Assembly: GCA_036509215.1 (NCBI GenBank)
Contig: DATCGA010000535.1
Coordinates: forward strand, 1 to 15,313
Source: Trebonia sp036509215
GTDB lineage: Bacteria; Actinomycetota; Actinomycetes; Streptosporangiales; Streptosporangiaceae
Length of the DNA: 15,313 nt
Direction of reading: 5' to 3'
The position numbers were made by a program, and so were the translations under genes. The notes under the pieces were generated by a model that was not told where the DNA came from, searched no databases, and was given only the letters and a program-made list of their open reading frames with translations. Below are positions 1-7,099 of the stretch, in pieces (position 1 is the first letter of the stretch; the number at the start of each line of letters is the position of its first letter).

Positions 1-1
1 C

Positions 2-589
2 GCCCCGACGAGCCAGTACGGCTACGCCGGGAGCGGGCAGGCCGCGAACGGCGGCCAGTACCCGGCGGCCGCCGAGTACCCCGCCACCAGCGCATATGCC
101 GAGGCGGCGGGCTACCCGGCCACCGGCTACCAGGCCACCGCGACCTACCAGGCAAACGGCGGCCACGCCGCTGGCGCGGGCTATTCGGGCGGGGCCGGCT
201 ATTCCGGTGCGGCGGGCTACCAGAGCGCTGACGGCTACACGAGCGCGAACGGCTACGAGGCCGCGAACGGCTACGCGGCCTCGAACGGGTACTCGGGCAC
301 GACCAGCAGCGCGTCCTTCACCCCGGCGAGCTCGGCCGGCTCGGCCGGCTCGGCCGGCGGCCAGTACCAGGAGCCGGCCGGCCAGCCGACCGCGGGCTCG
401 CAGGTGGCCGCCGTCCGCCGCTACCGCGAGCTCGGCGCGGGCGCGCCGTCCGACAGCGACGCGGGCTACCAGGCGGCCGGCGAAACGGCCAGCGGAGGCT
501 ACTCGGAGAGCGACGCGGACCCGTCCCGCTCGGATTCGGCCGAGTGGTCGCCGCCGGGGTACTCCGACCAGCGGTACCGGTCGAGCTAG
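2..589 (+). CDS. C-terminal end of a Gly/Tyr-rich low-complexity protein (5' end outside window)
   Basis: The frame is open from base 2 and stops at TAG 587-589, so this is the last ~195 residues of a larger protein. Everything visible is low complexity: Gly, Ala, Tyr, Ser and Gln dominate, with YQ and GY dipeptides throughout, seven GY hexapeptide repeats (bases 176-301) and a triple SAG run (bases 331-357). The end becomes more acidic and Ser-rich and finishes QRYRSS. No folded domain, signal peptide or membrane segment is visible. Nearly all third codon positions are G or C, so the frame is clearly coding. The next gene starts on the base after the stop, suggesting translational coupling. 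In other actinomycetes the gene before this glutaredoxin is often a HAD-type hydrolase, from memory, but nothing here shows that domain. Function unknown; the tail looks intrinsically disordered. Confidence 0.8.
   Translation, partial: APTSQYGYAGSGQAANGGQYPAAAEYPATSAYAEAAGYPATGYQATATYQANGGHAAGAGYSGGAGYSGAAGYQSADGYTSANGYEAANGYAASNGYSGTTSSASFTPASSAGSAGSAGGQYQEPAGQPTAGSQVAAVRRYRELGAGAPSDSDAGYQAAGETASGGYSESDADPSRSDSAEWSPPGYSDQRYRSS
176..301 (+). repeat. Seven tandem 18-bp units encoding xGYxxx hexapeptides
   Basis: In the frame of the surrounding gene, bases 176-301 encode AGYSGG, AGYSGA, AGYQSA, DGYTSA, NGYEAA, NGYAAS, NGYSGT. Gly-Tyr recurs every six residues without interruption. The DNA units have drifted in sequence while the Gly-Tyr pair is kept, which suggests selection on the peptide rather than very recent expansion. 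A second, nearly perfect tandem repeat, three copies of ctcggccgg at 331-357, encodes the SAG run. Confidence 0.85.
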
Positions 590-835
590 ATGCCGGCCCC
601 GCGAATCACCCTGCTCGGCCGTCCCGGATGTCACTTGTGCGACGATGCGCGAGAGATCATCCGCCGGGTTGCCGATGATCTCGGAGTTGCGTGGGAAGAG
701 CGTGATATCACGCAATCGGAGGATGACTTGCGTGAATATTGGGAGCAGATCCCGGTTACCATCGTGGATGGCGTCCAGCACGATTTCTGGCGAGTATCGG
801 AAGACCGCCTCCGTGCTGCGCTGTCCACCCGATAA
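590..835 (+). CDS. Glutaredoxin-like thioredoxin-fold protein (DUF836 type)
   Basis: An 81-residue protein with a thioredoxin fold pattern: a beta strand ITLLG, a CxxC redox motif CHLC at residues 14-17 before a helix, and a conserved IPV with the likely cis-proline at residue 55 followed by strand TIVDG. Its length is typical of small glutaredoxin-family/DUF836 proteins. The ATG follows the TAG of the previous gene with no base between and I see no clear ribosome binding site, so translation probably depends on coupling. Its middle has noticeably more A and T than neighbouring genes. In actinomycetes such a protein commonly precedes rex, which fits a redox-linked neighbourhood. The substrate is unknown. 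The family call is confident; a physiological role is not. Confidence 0.85.
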   Translation: MPAPRITLLGRPGCHLCDDAREIIRRVADDLGVAWEERDITQSEDDLREYWEQIPVTIVDGVQHDFWRVSEDRLRAALSTR

Positions 836-1036
836 CACCAACACCACGCATTAACAAATTACGGCTTTACCTGTCTGCACTGGCGTCACAATACAGACAT
901 ATAGCGCGCGTTGTCCGTTGTCGGGCGGGACCCGTTATTCTGGTCGGGCGGCCCTGCCGCGGCTTCGCCGCCGTTCCGTCACAGCCTGTCACGGCTCTGT
1001 GGCCGGCCCGGTCGCCCGGCGGCCGACGACGGCACT

Positions 1037-1054
1037 TTGTGCATCTGTTCACAA
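1037..1054 (+). promoter_or_regulatory. Rex operator (ROP) site
   Basis: The sequence TTGTGCATCTGTTCACAA matches the actinomycete Rex consensus TTGTGAANNNNTTCACAA at every defined position except one (A to C in the left half). It lies 142 bases upstream of the rex start. Rex autoregulation through such a site is established in Streptomyces coelicolor, so control of rex and the following hem genes is a strong inference. Confidence 0.88.
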
Positions 1055-1066
1055 ACGACGTATGGT
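1037..1066 (+). promoter_or_regulatory. Candidate rex promoter overlapping the operator
   Basis: A -35-like TTGTGC (1037-1042) and a -10-like TATGGT (1061-1066) are 18 bases apart. The -35 hexamer is the left half of the Rex operator, so bound Rex would block RNA polymerase. The expected transcript would start near 1073 and have a leader of about 125 bases. The hexamers are only partial matches, so the exact promoter is uncertain. Confidence 0.45.
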
Positions 1067-1196
1067 GGGTAGCGGCCGCGACCGGCTCAGGCCGGCCGAT
1101 AGCAGCCGATGTCCGCATCCGCATCATCGTCATCGTTGCGGGCCCGCGCCACGTGCCTGCCCGCCGCAGCGCCGAACCTTCCCCCGGGAGCGTCGC

Positions 1197-1931
1197 ATGT
1201 CCAGTGCCGCCGAGTTTCCCGGCTTCGCATCGGAGCCCGGAGCGAACGCCGATCGCCCGTACCCGGGCGGCATCCCCGAGGCCACCGTCGCCAGGCTCCC
1301 GGTCTACCTGCGGGCGCTGTACACGCTGGCCGAGCGCGGGGTCTCGACGGTGGCGAGCGACGAGCTCGCCCGGGCGGCGGGCGTCAACTCGGCCAAGCTC
1401 CGCAAGGACCTCAGTCACCTGGGCTCGTACGGCATCCGCGGCGTCGGCTACGACGTCGAGTACCTCGTCTACCAGGTGTCGCGGGCCCTGGGGCTGACGC
1501 AGAACTGGCCCGTGGTCATCGTCGGCGCCGGTAACCTCGGCCGCGCCCTGGCCCACTACGGCGGGTTCGTCACCAGGGGATTCCAGATCGAGGCGGTCTT
1601 CGACACCGACCAGTCCCTGATCGGGAGCGACATCGGCGGCGTCGTGGTCCGGCCCTCGAGCGACCTTGAGACGGTGGTGACCAGCCAGAACATCGCGATC
1701 GGGGTGATCGCGGTGCCTGCCGGGGCCGCCCAGTCGGTGTGCGACCGGCTGGTCGCGGCCGGAGTGACAAGCATCCTGAATTTCGCCCCGCTGGTGCTTA
1801 ATGTGCCAGAAGGCGTGGATGTGCGTAAGGTCGATCTATCGATTGAGCTGCAGATTCTCGCCTTCCACGCGCAGCGGCGGTCCGCTGAGCGGTACGACCA
1901 GGCGCCGGATCCGACAGCGGCGGAAGCGTAG
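1197..1931 (+). CDS. rex: Redox-sensing transcriptional repressor Rex
   Basis: A 244-residue protein that binds NADH or NAD+ and represses respiratory and related genes when NADH is low. Residues ~25-95 form the N-terminal winged helix (EATVARLPVYLRAL; VNSAKLRKDLSHLGSYGIRGVGY). The Rossmann domain follows, with nucleotide loop GAGNLG at 110-115, acidic strand end VFDTD near 135-138, and the C-terminal domain-swap helix SIELQILAFHAQR. The ATG at 1197 is chosen because GGGAG (1186-1190) sits six bases upstream and the protein then has family length; longer upstream starts add an unconserved tail. hemA follows after 26 bases, the known rex-hemACD arrangement of Streptomyces. The operator at 1037-1054 indicates autoregulation. 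Confidence 0.97.
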   Translation: MSSAAEFPGFASEPGANADRPYPGGIPEATVARLPVYLRALYTLAERGVSTVASDELARAAGVNSAKLRKDLSHLGSYGIRGVGYDVEYLVYQVSRALGLTQNWPVVIVGAGNLGRALAHYGGFVTRGFQIEAVFDTDQSLIGSDIGGVVVRPSSDLETVVTSQNIAIGVIAVPAGAAQSVCDRLVAAGVTSILNFAPLVLNVPEGVDVRKVDLSIELQILAFHAQRRSAERYDQAPDPTAAEA

Positions 1932-1957
1932 GCGGTATTGAGGGTGGGACCCGAACA

Positions 1958-3364
1958 ATGAGCGTCCTCGTCGTCGGACTGAGCCACAAGAGCGCGCCGG
2001 TCTCGACGCTTGAGCGCGCCGCCGTCAGCGGCGACACGCTCGGAAAGCTGCTGCACGACGTTGCGCGGCTGCCGGACATCGCCGAGACGTTCGTGATCTC
2101 GACCTGCAACCGGGTGGAGGTCTACGCCGAGGTCGGCCGGTTCCACGGCGGCGTCGCCGGGGTGTGCGACCTGCTGTCGCGCTACTCGGGCATCCCCGCC
2201 GCCGAGCTGACCTCCAGCCTCTACGTGCACTACGAGGACCGCGCGGTCCAGCACCTGCTCGCGGTCTCGAGCGGCCTCGAGTCGATGGTGGTGGGCGAGG
2301 ACCAGATACTCGGCCAGGTGCGGACGGCGCTGAAGGTGGCCGGGGACCACGGGACGCTCGGCCGGTCGCTGCGCGACCTCGGGAGGCTGGCGCTGCGCGC
2401 CGGCAAGCGTGCCCGCGCGGAAACCGGCATCGACCGGCTCGGGCTCAGCCTCGTCAGCGTCGGCATCGAGCTGGCCGCGCCGCATCTCAACGGCGCCGAG
2501 GATGTAAGGCAAGATCAGGAAAAGCTTGGATCGAACGGACCGGGGCGGCTCGCAGGCGTTCACGTCCTCGTCGTCGGGGCCGGCGCGATGAGCGGGCTGG
2601 CCGTGGCCACCGCGGCGCGCGCGGGGGCGGCGCGGGTGACGGTCGCCAACCGGACCCGGGTCAAGGCCGAGCGGCTGGCGGCGGGCGTCGGCGGCACGGT
2701 CGCCGACTTCGCCGACCTGCCCGCCGCCATCGCCGAGGCCGACCTGGTGATCTCCTGCACCGGCGCCGCCAGCCTGGTGATCGCCGAGGCCGTCGTCCGG
2801 GAGGTGCTCTCCGTCCGTGACCGGGCGCGCCCGGTCGTGCTGCTGGACCTGGCGATGCCGCGTGACGTCGATCCGGCCGTGGCCGGGCTGCCCGGGCCGT
2901 CGGAGGCCGCCGTGATCGTCATCAGCATGGACACGCTGCGCGGCAGCGGCGAGAGCGCCGTCGGGGCCGACGAGGTGGCGGCGGTCCGCGCGATCGTCGA
3001 GGAGGAGTTCGCCGCCTACGGGTCCGCCGTCCGGGCCGACCGGGTGACGCCGACCGTGGTGGCGCTGCGGGCGAAGGCGGCCACGGTCGTCGACGCCGAG
3101 CTGGCCAGGCTGGCCGGACGGCTCTCGGAGGAGAGCGTGAGCGGGCACGCGCTGGAGGAAATGGCCCAGACGGTCCGGCGAGTGGTAGACAAGCTGTTGC
3201 ACGCGCCCACCGTGCGGGTAAAAGAACTCGCGTCATCGCCGGACGGGGAGGAGTACGCGGCCGCGCTGCGGGTGCTCTTCGATCTGGACCCGCGCACGAT
3301 CGACGCGGTGACGCACGCCGAAGTCGACTCCCCGAGCATTCCCAGTCTGGAGGGGAACCTGTGA
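1958..3364 (+). CDS. hemA: Glutamyl-tRNA reductase
   Basis: A 468-residue enzyme that reduces glutamyl-tRNA(Glu) with NADPH to glutamate-1-semialdehyde, the committed step of C5-pathway tetrapyrrole synthesis. The catalytic cysteine is C50 in ISTCNRVEVY. The motif SGLESMVVGEDQILGQV (~105-121) and the NADPH-binding VVGAGAMSG (~206-213) are in order, and the C-terminal half carries the helical dimerisation region. The start is fixed by MSVLVVGLSHKSAPV, typical of the family; a G-rich stretch at 1939-1946 may act as ribosome binding site. Residues ~181-194, between the catalytic and nucleotide domains, form a charged segment (EDVRQDQEKLGSNG) in unusually AT-rich DNA, which looks like an insertion. 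The stop overlaps the hemC start. Confidence 0.97.
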   Translation: MSVLVVGLSHKSAPVSTLERAAVSGDTLGKLLHDVARLPDIAETFVISTCNRVEVYAEVGRFHGGVAGVCDLLSRYSGIPAAELTSSLYVHYEDRAVQHLLAVSSGLESMVVGEDQILGQVRTALKVAGDHGTLGRSLRDLGRLALRAGKRARAETGIDRLGLSLVSVGIELAAPHLNGAEDVRQDQEKLGSNGPGRLAGVHVLVVGAGAMSGLAVATAARAGAARVTVANRTRVKAERLAAGVGGTVADFADLPAAIAEADLVISCTGAASLVIAEAVVREVLSVRDRARPVVLLDLAMPRDVDPAVAGLPGPSEAAVIVISMDTLRGSGESAVGADEVAAVRAIVEEEFAAYGSAVRADRVTPTVVALRAKAATVVDAELARLAGRLSEESVSGHALEEMAQTVRRVVDKLLHAPTVRVKELASSPDGEEYAAALRVLFDLDPRTIDAVTHAEVDSPSIPSLEGNL

Positions 3365-4353
3365 ACCCGGAACCGCTGCGACTCGGCAGCCGTCGGAGCC
3401 CGATGGCGATCTCGCAATCGGGCGACGTGGCCAGGCTGGTCACCGAGCAGACGGGCCGCCGGGTCGAGATCGTGGGCGTCACCACCCTCGGGGACGTGAG
3501 CAGGGAGCAGCTGACCCAGATCGGCGGCACCGGGGTTTTCGTCAGCGCATTGCGGGAATCCCTGCTTCGCGGGGAGGTGGACTTCGCCGTGCACTCGCTC
3601 AAGGACCTGCCGACCGGGGCCGCCCCGGGCATCGCGCTGGCCGCCATCCCGGTCCGTGACGATCCGCGCGACGCGCTGGTCGGACGGGACGGGGTCAAGC
3701 TGGCCGACCTGCCGCCGGGCGCCCGCATCGGCACCGGCGCGCCGCGCCGGGCGGCGCAGCTGGCGGTGCTGCGGTCGGAAGTCAGCTGCGTGCCCATCCG
3801 CGGGAACGCGAACACCAGGCTCGGGAAGGTGCGCGACGGTGAGCTTGACGCGGTCGTGCTGGCCTACGCGGGGCTGGCCAGGATCGGCCAGACCGACCTG
3901 GTGAGCGAGATCTTCGAACCCGACGACATGGTCCCGGCGCCGGGCCAGGGCGCGCTCGCGGTCGAGTGCCGGGCCGATGACGCCGAGCTCGTCGGGCTGC
4001 TCGCGGCCATCGACCACGCGCCGACCCGGGCGGCGGTGACGGCCGAGCGGTCGCTGCTGGCCGCCCTGGAGGCGGGCTGCAGCGCCCCGGTCGGCGCATA
4101 CGCGACCGGGCAGGCGGGTATCGGTCGGCTGCGACTGCACGCCGTGGTCCTCGGCACCCGGCCGGCAACTCCGCAGCCTGGCGCTTTGGACGCGGGCTCG
4201 GCTAACGGCACAATAGTGATACGTGAAAGTGGCGAAGCGGACGCAGGCGAAGCGGCCCACCTGGGGCGCGAGCTGGCGGCGCGGATGCTGGCGCTGGGCG
4301 CGGCAGACCTGATGCGCGCAGACGACACCGACGGGGATGATGCGCATGACTGA
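3361..4353 (+). CDS. hemC: Porphobilinogen deaminase (hydroxymethylbilane synthase)
   Basis: A 330-residue enzyme that joins four porphobilinogens into hydroxymethylbilane. Visible motifs are RLGSRRSPMAISQS at the N-terminus, the catalytic aspartate in HSLKDLP (D82), substrate-binding arginines in GTGAPRRAAQL and IRGNANTRLGKV, PGQGALAVE, and the dipyrromethane cofactor cysteine C240 in LEAGCSAPVGA. GTGAPRR and RGNANTR differ slightly from the more common GTSSPRR and RGNVDTR, but the functional arginines remain. The GTG start overlaps the hemA stop in the four bases GTGA (3361-3364), a translational coupling signature. Residues ~270-305 are variable and include a small AT-rich pocket at about 4201-4225 that resembles a promoter. 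The end overlaps the hemD start. Confidence 0.97.
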   Translation: MNPEPLRLGSRRSPMAISQSGDVARLVTEQTGRRVEIVGVTTLGDVSREQLTQIGGTGVFVSALRESLLRGEVDFAVHSLKDLPTGAAPGIALAAIPVRDDPRDALVGRDGVKLADLPPGARIGTGAPRRAAQLAVLRSEVSCVPIRGNANTRLGKVRDGELDAVVLAYAGLARIGQTDLVSEIFEPDDMVPAPGQGALAVECRADDAELVGLLAAIDHAPTRAAVTAERSLLAALEAGCSAPVGAYATGQAGIGRLRLHAVVLGTRPATPQPGALDAGSANGTIVIRESGEADAGEAAHLGRELAARMLALGAADLMRADDTDGDDAHD

Positions 4354-5959
4354 TATCGACGGTTGGGTTGCCTTCGTCGGCGCCGGCCCCGGCGACGACG
4401 GGCTCCTGACGATGCGCGCGGTGCGGCTGCTCGCGGCGGCCAGCCTGGTGGTGGCCGACGCGGAGGTGGCCGACCGGGTCCGGCACCTGCTGGCCGAGGA
4501 GGTCCAGCTGGCCGAGCCTTCGGACGTGGCCGGCACGGCCAAGGTGCTCACGGTGGCGGCGAAGGCCGGGCAGCTCGCGGTCCGGCTGTTCCCGGGCGAT
4601 CCGCTGCTCTCCGGCGCCGCCGCCGAGGTTCAGGCGTGCGCGAAGGCCAGGGCGCGGTTCGAGATCGTCCCCGGCGTGGCCGCGGCCACCGGCACCCCCG
4701 CCTACGCGGGGATCGCGCTGACCGGCGACGCGCCCGGAGAGCTGAGGATCATCCACGCCAACGAGGCCAGCCGGGTCGGCTACAGCGCAGGCACGCTGGT
4801 GATCATGGGCGCGGAGACCGCGCCCGCCGACCTCGGCAAGATGCTGGTCGCGGCCGGCTGGCCCGACACGACGCCGTTCGCGATCACCTGGGACGGCACC
4901 ACCACCGACCAGCAGACGGTCGTCACCACCCTGGGACGCATCGGCCCCGACCTGAAGGCGGCCGGGGTTACCGTCGCGACGACCAGGGGCGGCGCCATCG
5001 CCGTGGTCGGCGAGGCGGCGGCCGCGAAGAACAGGCTGTCCTGGTTCGAGACCAAGCCGCTGTTCGGCTGGCGGGTGCTGGTGCCGCGGACCAGGGAGCA
5101 GGCCTCGGTCGTCTCCGACCAGCTGCGCGAGTACGGCGCGGTGCCCGAGGAGGTGCCGACGATCGCGGTCGAGCCGCCGCGCACACCGCAGCAGATGGAG
5201 CGGGCGGTCAAGGGCCTGGTCACCGGCCGGTACCAGTGGGTGGCGTTCACCTCGACCAACGCGGTCAAGGCGGTGCGGGAGAAACTCGAGGAGTACGGCC
5301 TCGACGCCCGCGCGTTCGCGGGCGTCAAGGTGGCGGCGGTCGGCGACCAGACGACGGCGGCGCTGCTCGACTTCGGCATCCGGCCCGACCTGGTGCCGGA
5401 GGGGCAGCAGTCGGCCGAGGGCCTGGCCGAGGCGTGGCCGCCGTTCGACGACGTGCTCGACCCCATCAACCGGGTGCTGCTGCCGCGGGCCGACATCGCG
5501 ACCGAGACCCTGCTCGCCCGGCTGACCGAGCTGGGCTGGGAGGCGGAGGACGTGACCGCGTACCGGACGGTGCGGGCCGCCCCGCCGCCCGCCCCGATCC
5601 GCGAGGCGATCAAGGGCGGCGGCTTCGACGCGGTCCTGTTCACGTCCTCGTCCACGGTCAGGAACCTGGTCGGCATCGCCGGCAAGCCGCACGCGGTGAC
5701 CGTGATCGGCGTGATCGGCCCGCAGACGGCGAAGACGGCGGCCGAGTTCGGGCTGCGGGTGGACGTGACGGCGACCAAGCCGTCCGTCAGCGCGCTGGTC
5801 GACGCGCTGGCCGACTTCGGCGCGGCCCAGCGCGACGCCGCCCTCGAGGCGGGCGAGCCGCTCCGCCGCCCCAGCGAGCGCCGCCGCGGCGGCCGCCGCC
5901 GCCTGCGGTTAGCCCACCACCCATACGGAGAGAATTACAGTGAGTGCCGGGTTTCCTGA
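4346..5959 (+). CDS. hemD: Uroporphyrinogen-III synthase fused to a divergent SUMT-like methyltransferase domain
   Basis: A 537-residue two-domain protein. Residues ~7-225 resemble uroporphyrinogen-III C-methyltransferase (tetrapyrrole methylase fold): FVGAGPGDDGLLTMRA, RLFPGDPLLSG, VPGVAAATGTPAYAGIALT, GTLVIMG and GGAIAVVGE. Several usual SUMT residues are changed, so methylation activity is doubtful. Residues ~240-495 form uroporphyrinogen-III synthase (GWRVLVPRTREQA; WVAFTSTNAV; AVGDQTTAAL; DAVLFTSSSTVRNLVG; VIGPQTA), which cyclises hydroxymethylbilane with ring-D inversion. The tail from ~505 is Arg-rich. In-frame ATGs lie at 4337, 4340 and 4346; 4346 is preferred because GGGGA (4333-4337) is eight bases upstream. 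It overlaps hemC by eight bases and runs 20 bases past the hemB start. The fused arrangement is usual in actinomycetes. Confidence 0.93.
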   Translation: MTDIDGWVAFVGAGPGDDGLLTMRAVRLLAAASLVVADAEVADRVRHLLAEEVQLAEPSDVAGTAKVLTVAAKAGQLAVRLFPGDPLLSGAAAEVQACAKARARFEIVPGVAAATGTPAYAGIALTGDAPGELRIIHANEASRVGYSAGTLVIMGAETAPADLGKMLVAAGWPDTTPFAITWDGTTTDQQTVVTTLGRIGPDLKAAGVTVATTRGGAIAVVGEAAAAKNRLSWFETKPLFGWRVLVPRTREQASVVSDQLREYGAVPEEVPTIAVEPPRTPQQMERAVKGLVTGRYQWVAFTSTNAVKAVREKLEEYGLDARAFAGVKVAAVGDQTTAALLDFGIRPDLVPEGQQSAEGLAEAWPPFDDVLDPINRVLLPRADIATETLLARLTELGWEAEDVTAYRTVRAAPPPAPIREAIKGGGFDAVLFTSSSTVRNLVGIAGKPHAVTVIGVIGPQTAKTAAEFGLRVDVTATKPSVSALVDALADFGAAQRDAALEAGEPLRRPSERRRGGRRRLRLAHHPYGENYSECRVS

Positions 5960-6923
5960 GGTTAGGCCGCGCCGTCTGCGCGGGACCAAGGCCCTGCGGG
6001 CCATGGTGGCGGAGACCGCGCTGCGGCCGGCCGAGCTGGTGCTTCCGGTGTTCATCAAGGAAGGCCTGGCCGACCCCCAGCCGATCAGCTCGATGCCGGG
6101 CGTGCTCCAGCACACCCGGGATTCGCTGCGGAAGGCGGCCGCCGAGGCGGTCGAGGCCGGGGTGGGCGGGATCATCGTGTTCGGCGTCCCGGCCGACAAG
6201 GACGCCGTCGGCAGCGGCGCCGACGACCCCGAGGGCATCTCGCAGGTCGCGATCGCCGATATCAGGGCCGAGGTCGGCGACGACCTGGTGATCATGGCGG
6301 ACCTGTGCCTGTGCGAGTACACCGACCACGGCCACTGCGGGATCGTCACCGACGACGGCTACGTGGACAACGACGCCACGCTTGAGCGGTACGCGTCCAC
6401 GGCGGTCGCGCAGGCCCGGGCGGGCGCGCACCTGGTGGCGCCAAGCGGCATGATGGACGGGCAGGTCGGCGCGATCAGGAAGGCGCTCGACGGGGCGGGC
6501 TTCCGGACGGTCCCGATCTGCGGCTACTCGGCCAAGTACGCCTCGGCCTTCTACGGCCCGTTCCGCGAGGCGGCCGAGGGCGCGCCGAAGTTCGGCGACC
6601 GCGCCACCCACCAGCAGGACCCGGCCAACGCGCTCGAGGCCCTGAAGGAGGTCGGGCTCGACCTGGCCGAGGGGGCCGACATGGTGATGGTCAAGCCGGC
6701 CCTCAGCTACCTCGACGTGATCCGCCGGGTGGCCGACATGGTCCGGGTCCCGGTCGCCGCCTACCAGGTCAGCGGCGAGCTCGCGATGATCGAGGCGGCC
6801 GCCGCCAACGGCTGGCTGGACCGGGACAAGGCGATCATGGAGACCCTCACCTCGATCCGCCGGGCGGGCGCGTCCGTCATCCTCACCTACTGGGCCACGG
6901 AAGTGTCCCGCTGGCTCGCCTAG
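5940..6923 (+). CDS. hemB: Delta-aminolevulinic acid dehydratase (porphobilinogen synthase)
   Basis: A 327-residue enzyme that condenses two 5-aminolevulinates to porphobilinogen. The zinc-type metal motif DLCLCEYTDHGHCG supplies C123, C125 and C133, so this looks like a cysteine-ligand, zinc-dependent form. The Schiff-base lysines are K199 (YSAKYAS) and K252 (MVMVKPALSYLD). SAFYGPFREA and DPANALEAL are close to the family pattern; the usual DPANGREA is changed to DPANALEA. GTG at 5940 is chosen because GGAG (5927-5930) is nine bases upstream and MSAGFPEVRPRRLR fits the family N-terminus. The start and its binding site lie inside the 3' end of hemD. A short hairpin follows the stop at 6955-6973. 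Confidence 0.97.
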   Translation: MSAGFPEVRPRRLRGTKALRAMVAETALRPAELVLPVFIKEGLADPQPISSMPGVLQHTRDSLRKAAAEAVEAGVGGIIVFGVPADKDAVGSGADDPEGISQVAIADIRAEVGDDLVIMADLCLCEYTDHGHCGIVTDDGYVDNDATLERYASTAVAQARAGAHLVAPSGMMDGQVGAIRKALDGAGFRTVPICGYSAKYASAFYGPFREAAEGAPKFGDRATHQQDPANALEALKEVGLDLAEGADMVMVKPALSYLDVIRRVADMVRVPVAAYQVSGELAMIEAAAANGWLDRDKAIMETLTSIRRAGASVILTYWATEVSRWLA

Positions 6924-7099
6924 CACCGCTCCGCCCGCCCGCAGCGGCGTCAGGGGTGGTGCGGGTCACCACCGTCTGGGCCTGGTGACGCCCTCGGTGG
7001 CGGTACGATTTCGGCTATCCCACCCGACCGCATGAGCGGATGCTTTGGCATATCCGTCGGCGGCGTGGGGTCGGTGGACCACTAGGAGTTCGGGGCCTG
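6924..7099 (+). promoter_or_regulatory. Intergenic region between hemB and the primase-like gene
   Basis: After the hairpin at 6955-6973, a -10-like TACGAT (7004-7009) is present, with no good -35 element 16-18 bases upstream. The ribosome binding site AGGAG (7084-7088) of the next gene lies at the end. This could be a new promoter, separating the primase-like gene and hemL from the Rex-controlled operon. Confidence 0.35.
6955..6973 (+). terminator. Possible GC hairpin terminator after hemB
   Basis: A perfect 7-bp stem GGTGGTG/CACCACC with a five-base loop begins 31 bases after the hemB stop. There is no U tract, which is common for actinomycete terminators but makes the call weak. It would end the rex-hemACDB transcript. 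Confidence 0.45.

Larger units (their letters stand above)
836..1196 (+). promoter_or_regulatory. Intergenic control region upstream of rex
   Basis: These 361 bases lie between the glutaredoxin-like gene and rex and carry no convincing gene. Frames that extend rex upstream give an Arg/Pro/Cys-rich, unconserved N-terminus. The first ~70 bases are AT-rich for this genome and include an inverted repeat TGTCTG (872-877) / CAGACA (894-899), followed by a -10-like TATAGC (900-905). A second weak promoter candidate is TTGTCC (911-916) with TATTCT (936-941). The main signal is the Rex-type operator at 1037-1054. A GTCAC-containing direct repeat lies around 976-998. Confidence 0.6.

Noticed and set aside
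331..357. Triple ctcggccgg repeat as a separate regulatory element
   Set aside because: It is in frame and simply encodes the SAG run of the low-complexity tail.
874..891. Second Rex operator ending in TCACAA
   Set aside because: Only the right half matches; the left half TCTGCA bears little resemblance to TTGTGAA.
918..1196. N-terminal extension of Rex
   Set aside because: It would place the Rex operator and promoter inside the coding region and adds an unconserved Arg/Cys/Pro-rich tail; the ATG at 1197 has a good ribosome binding site.
1556..3202. Long minus-strand open frame opposite rex and hemA
   Set aside because: It lies antisense to clear hemA motifs, its product is His/Asp/Arg-rich without domain signatures, and high GC generates such shadow frames.
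3016..5692. Long minus-strand open frames opposite hemC and hemD
   Set aside because: Antisense to recognisable HemC and HemD domains; composition is that of a reverse-strand shadow.
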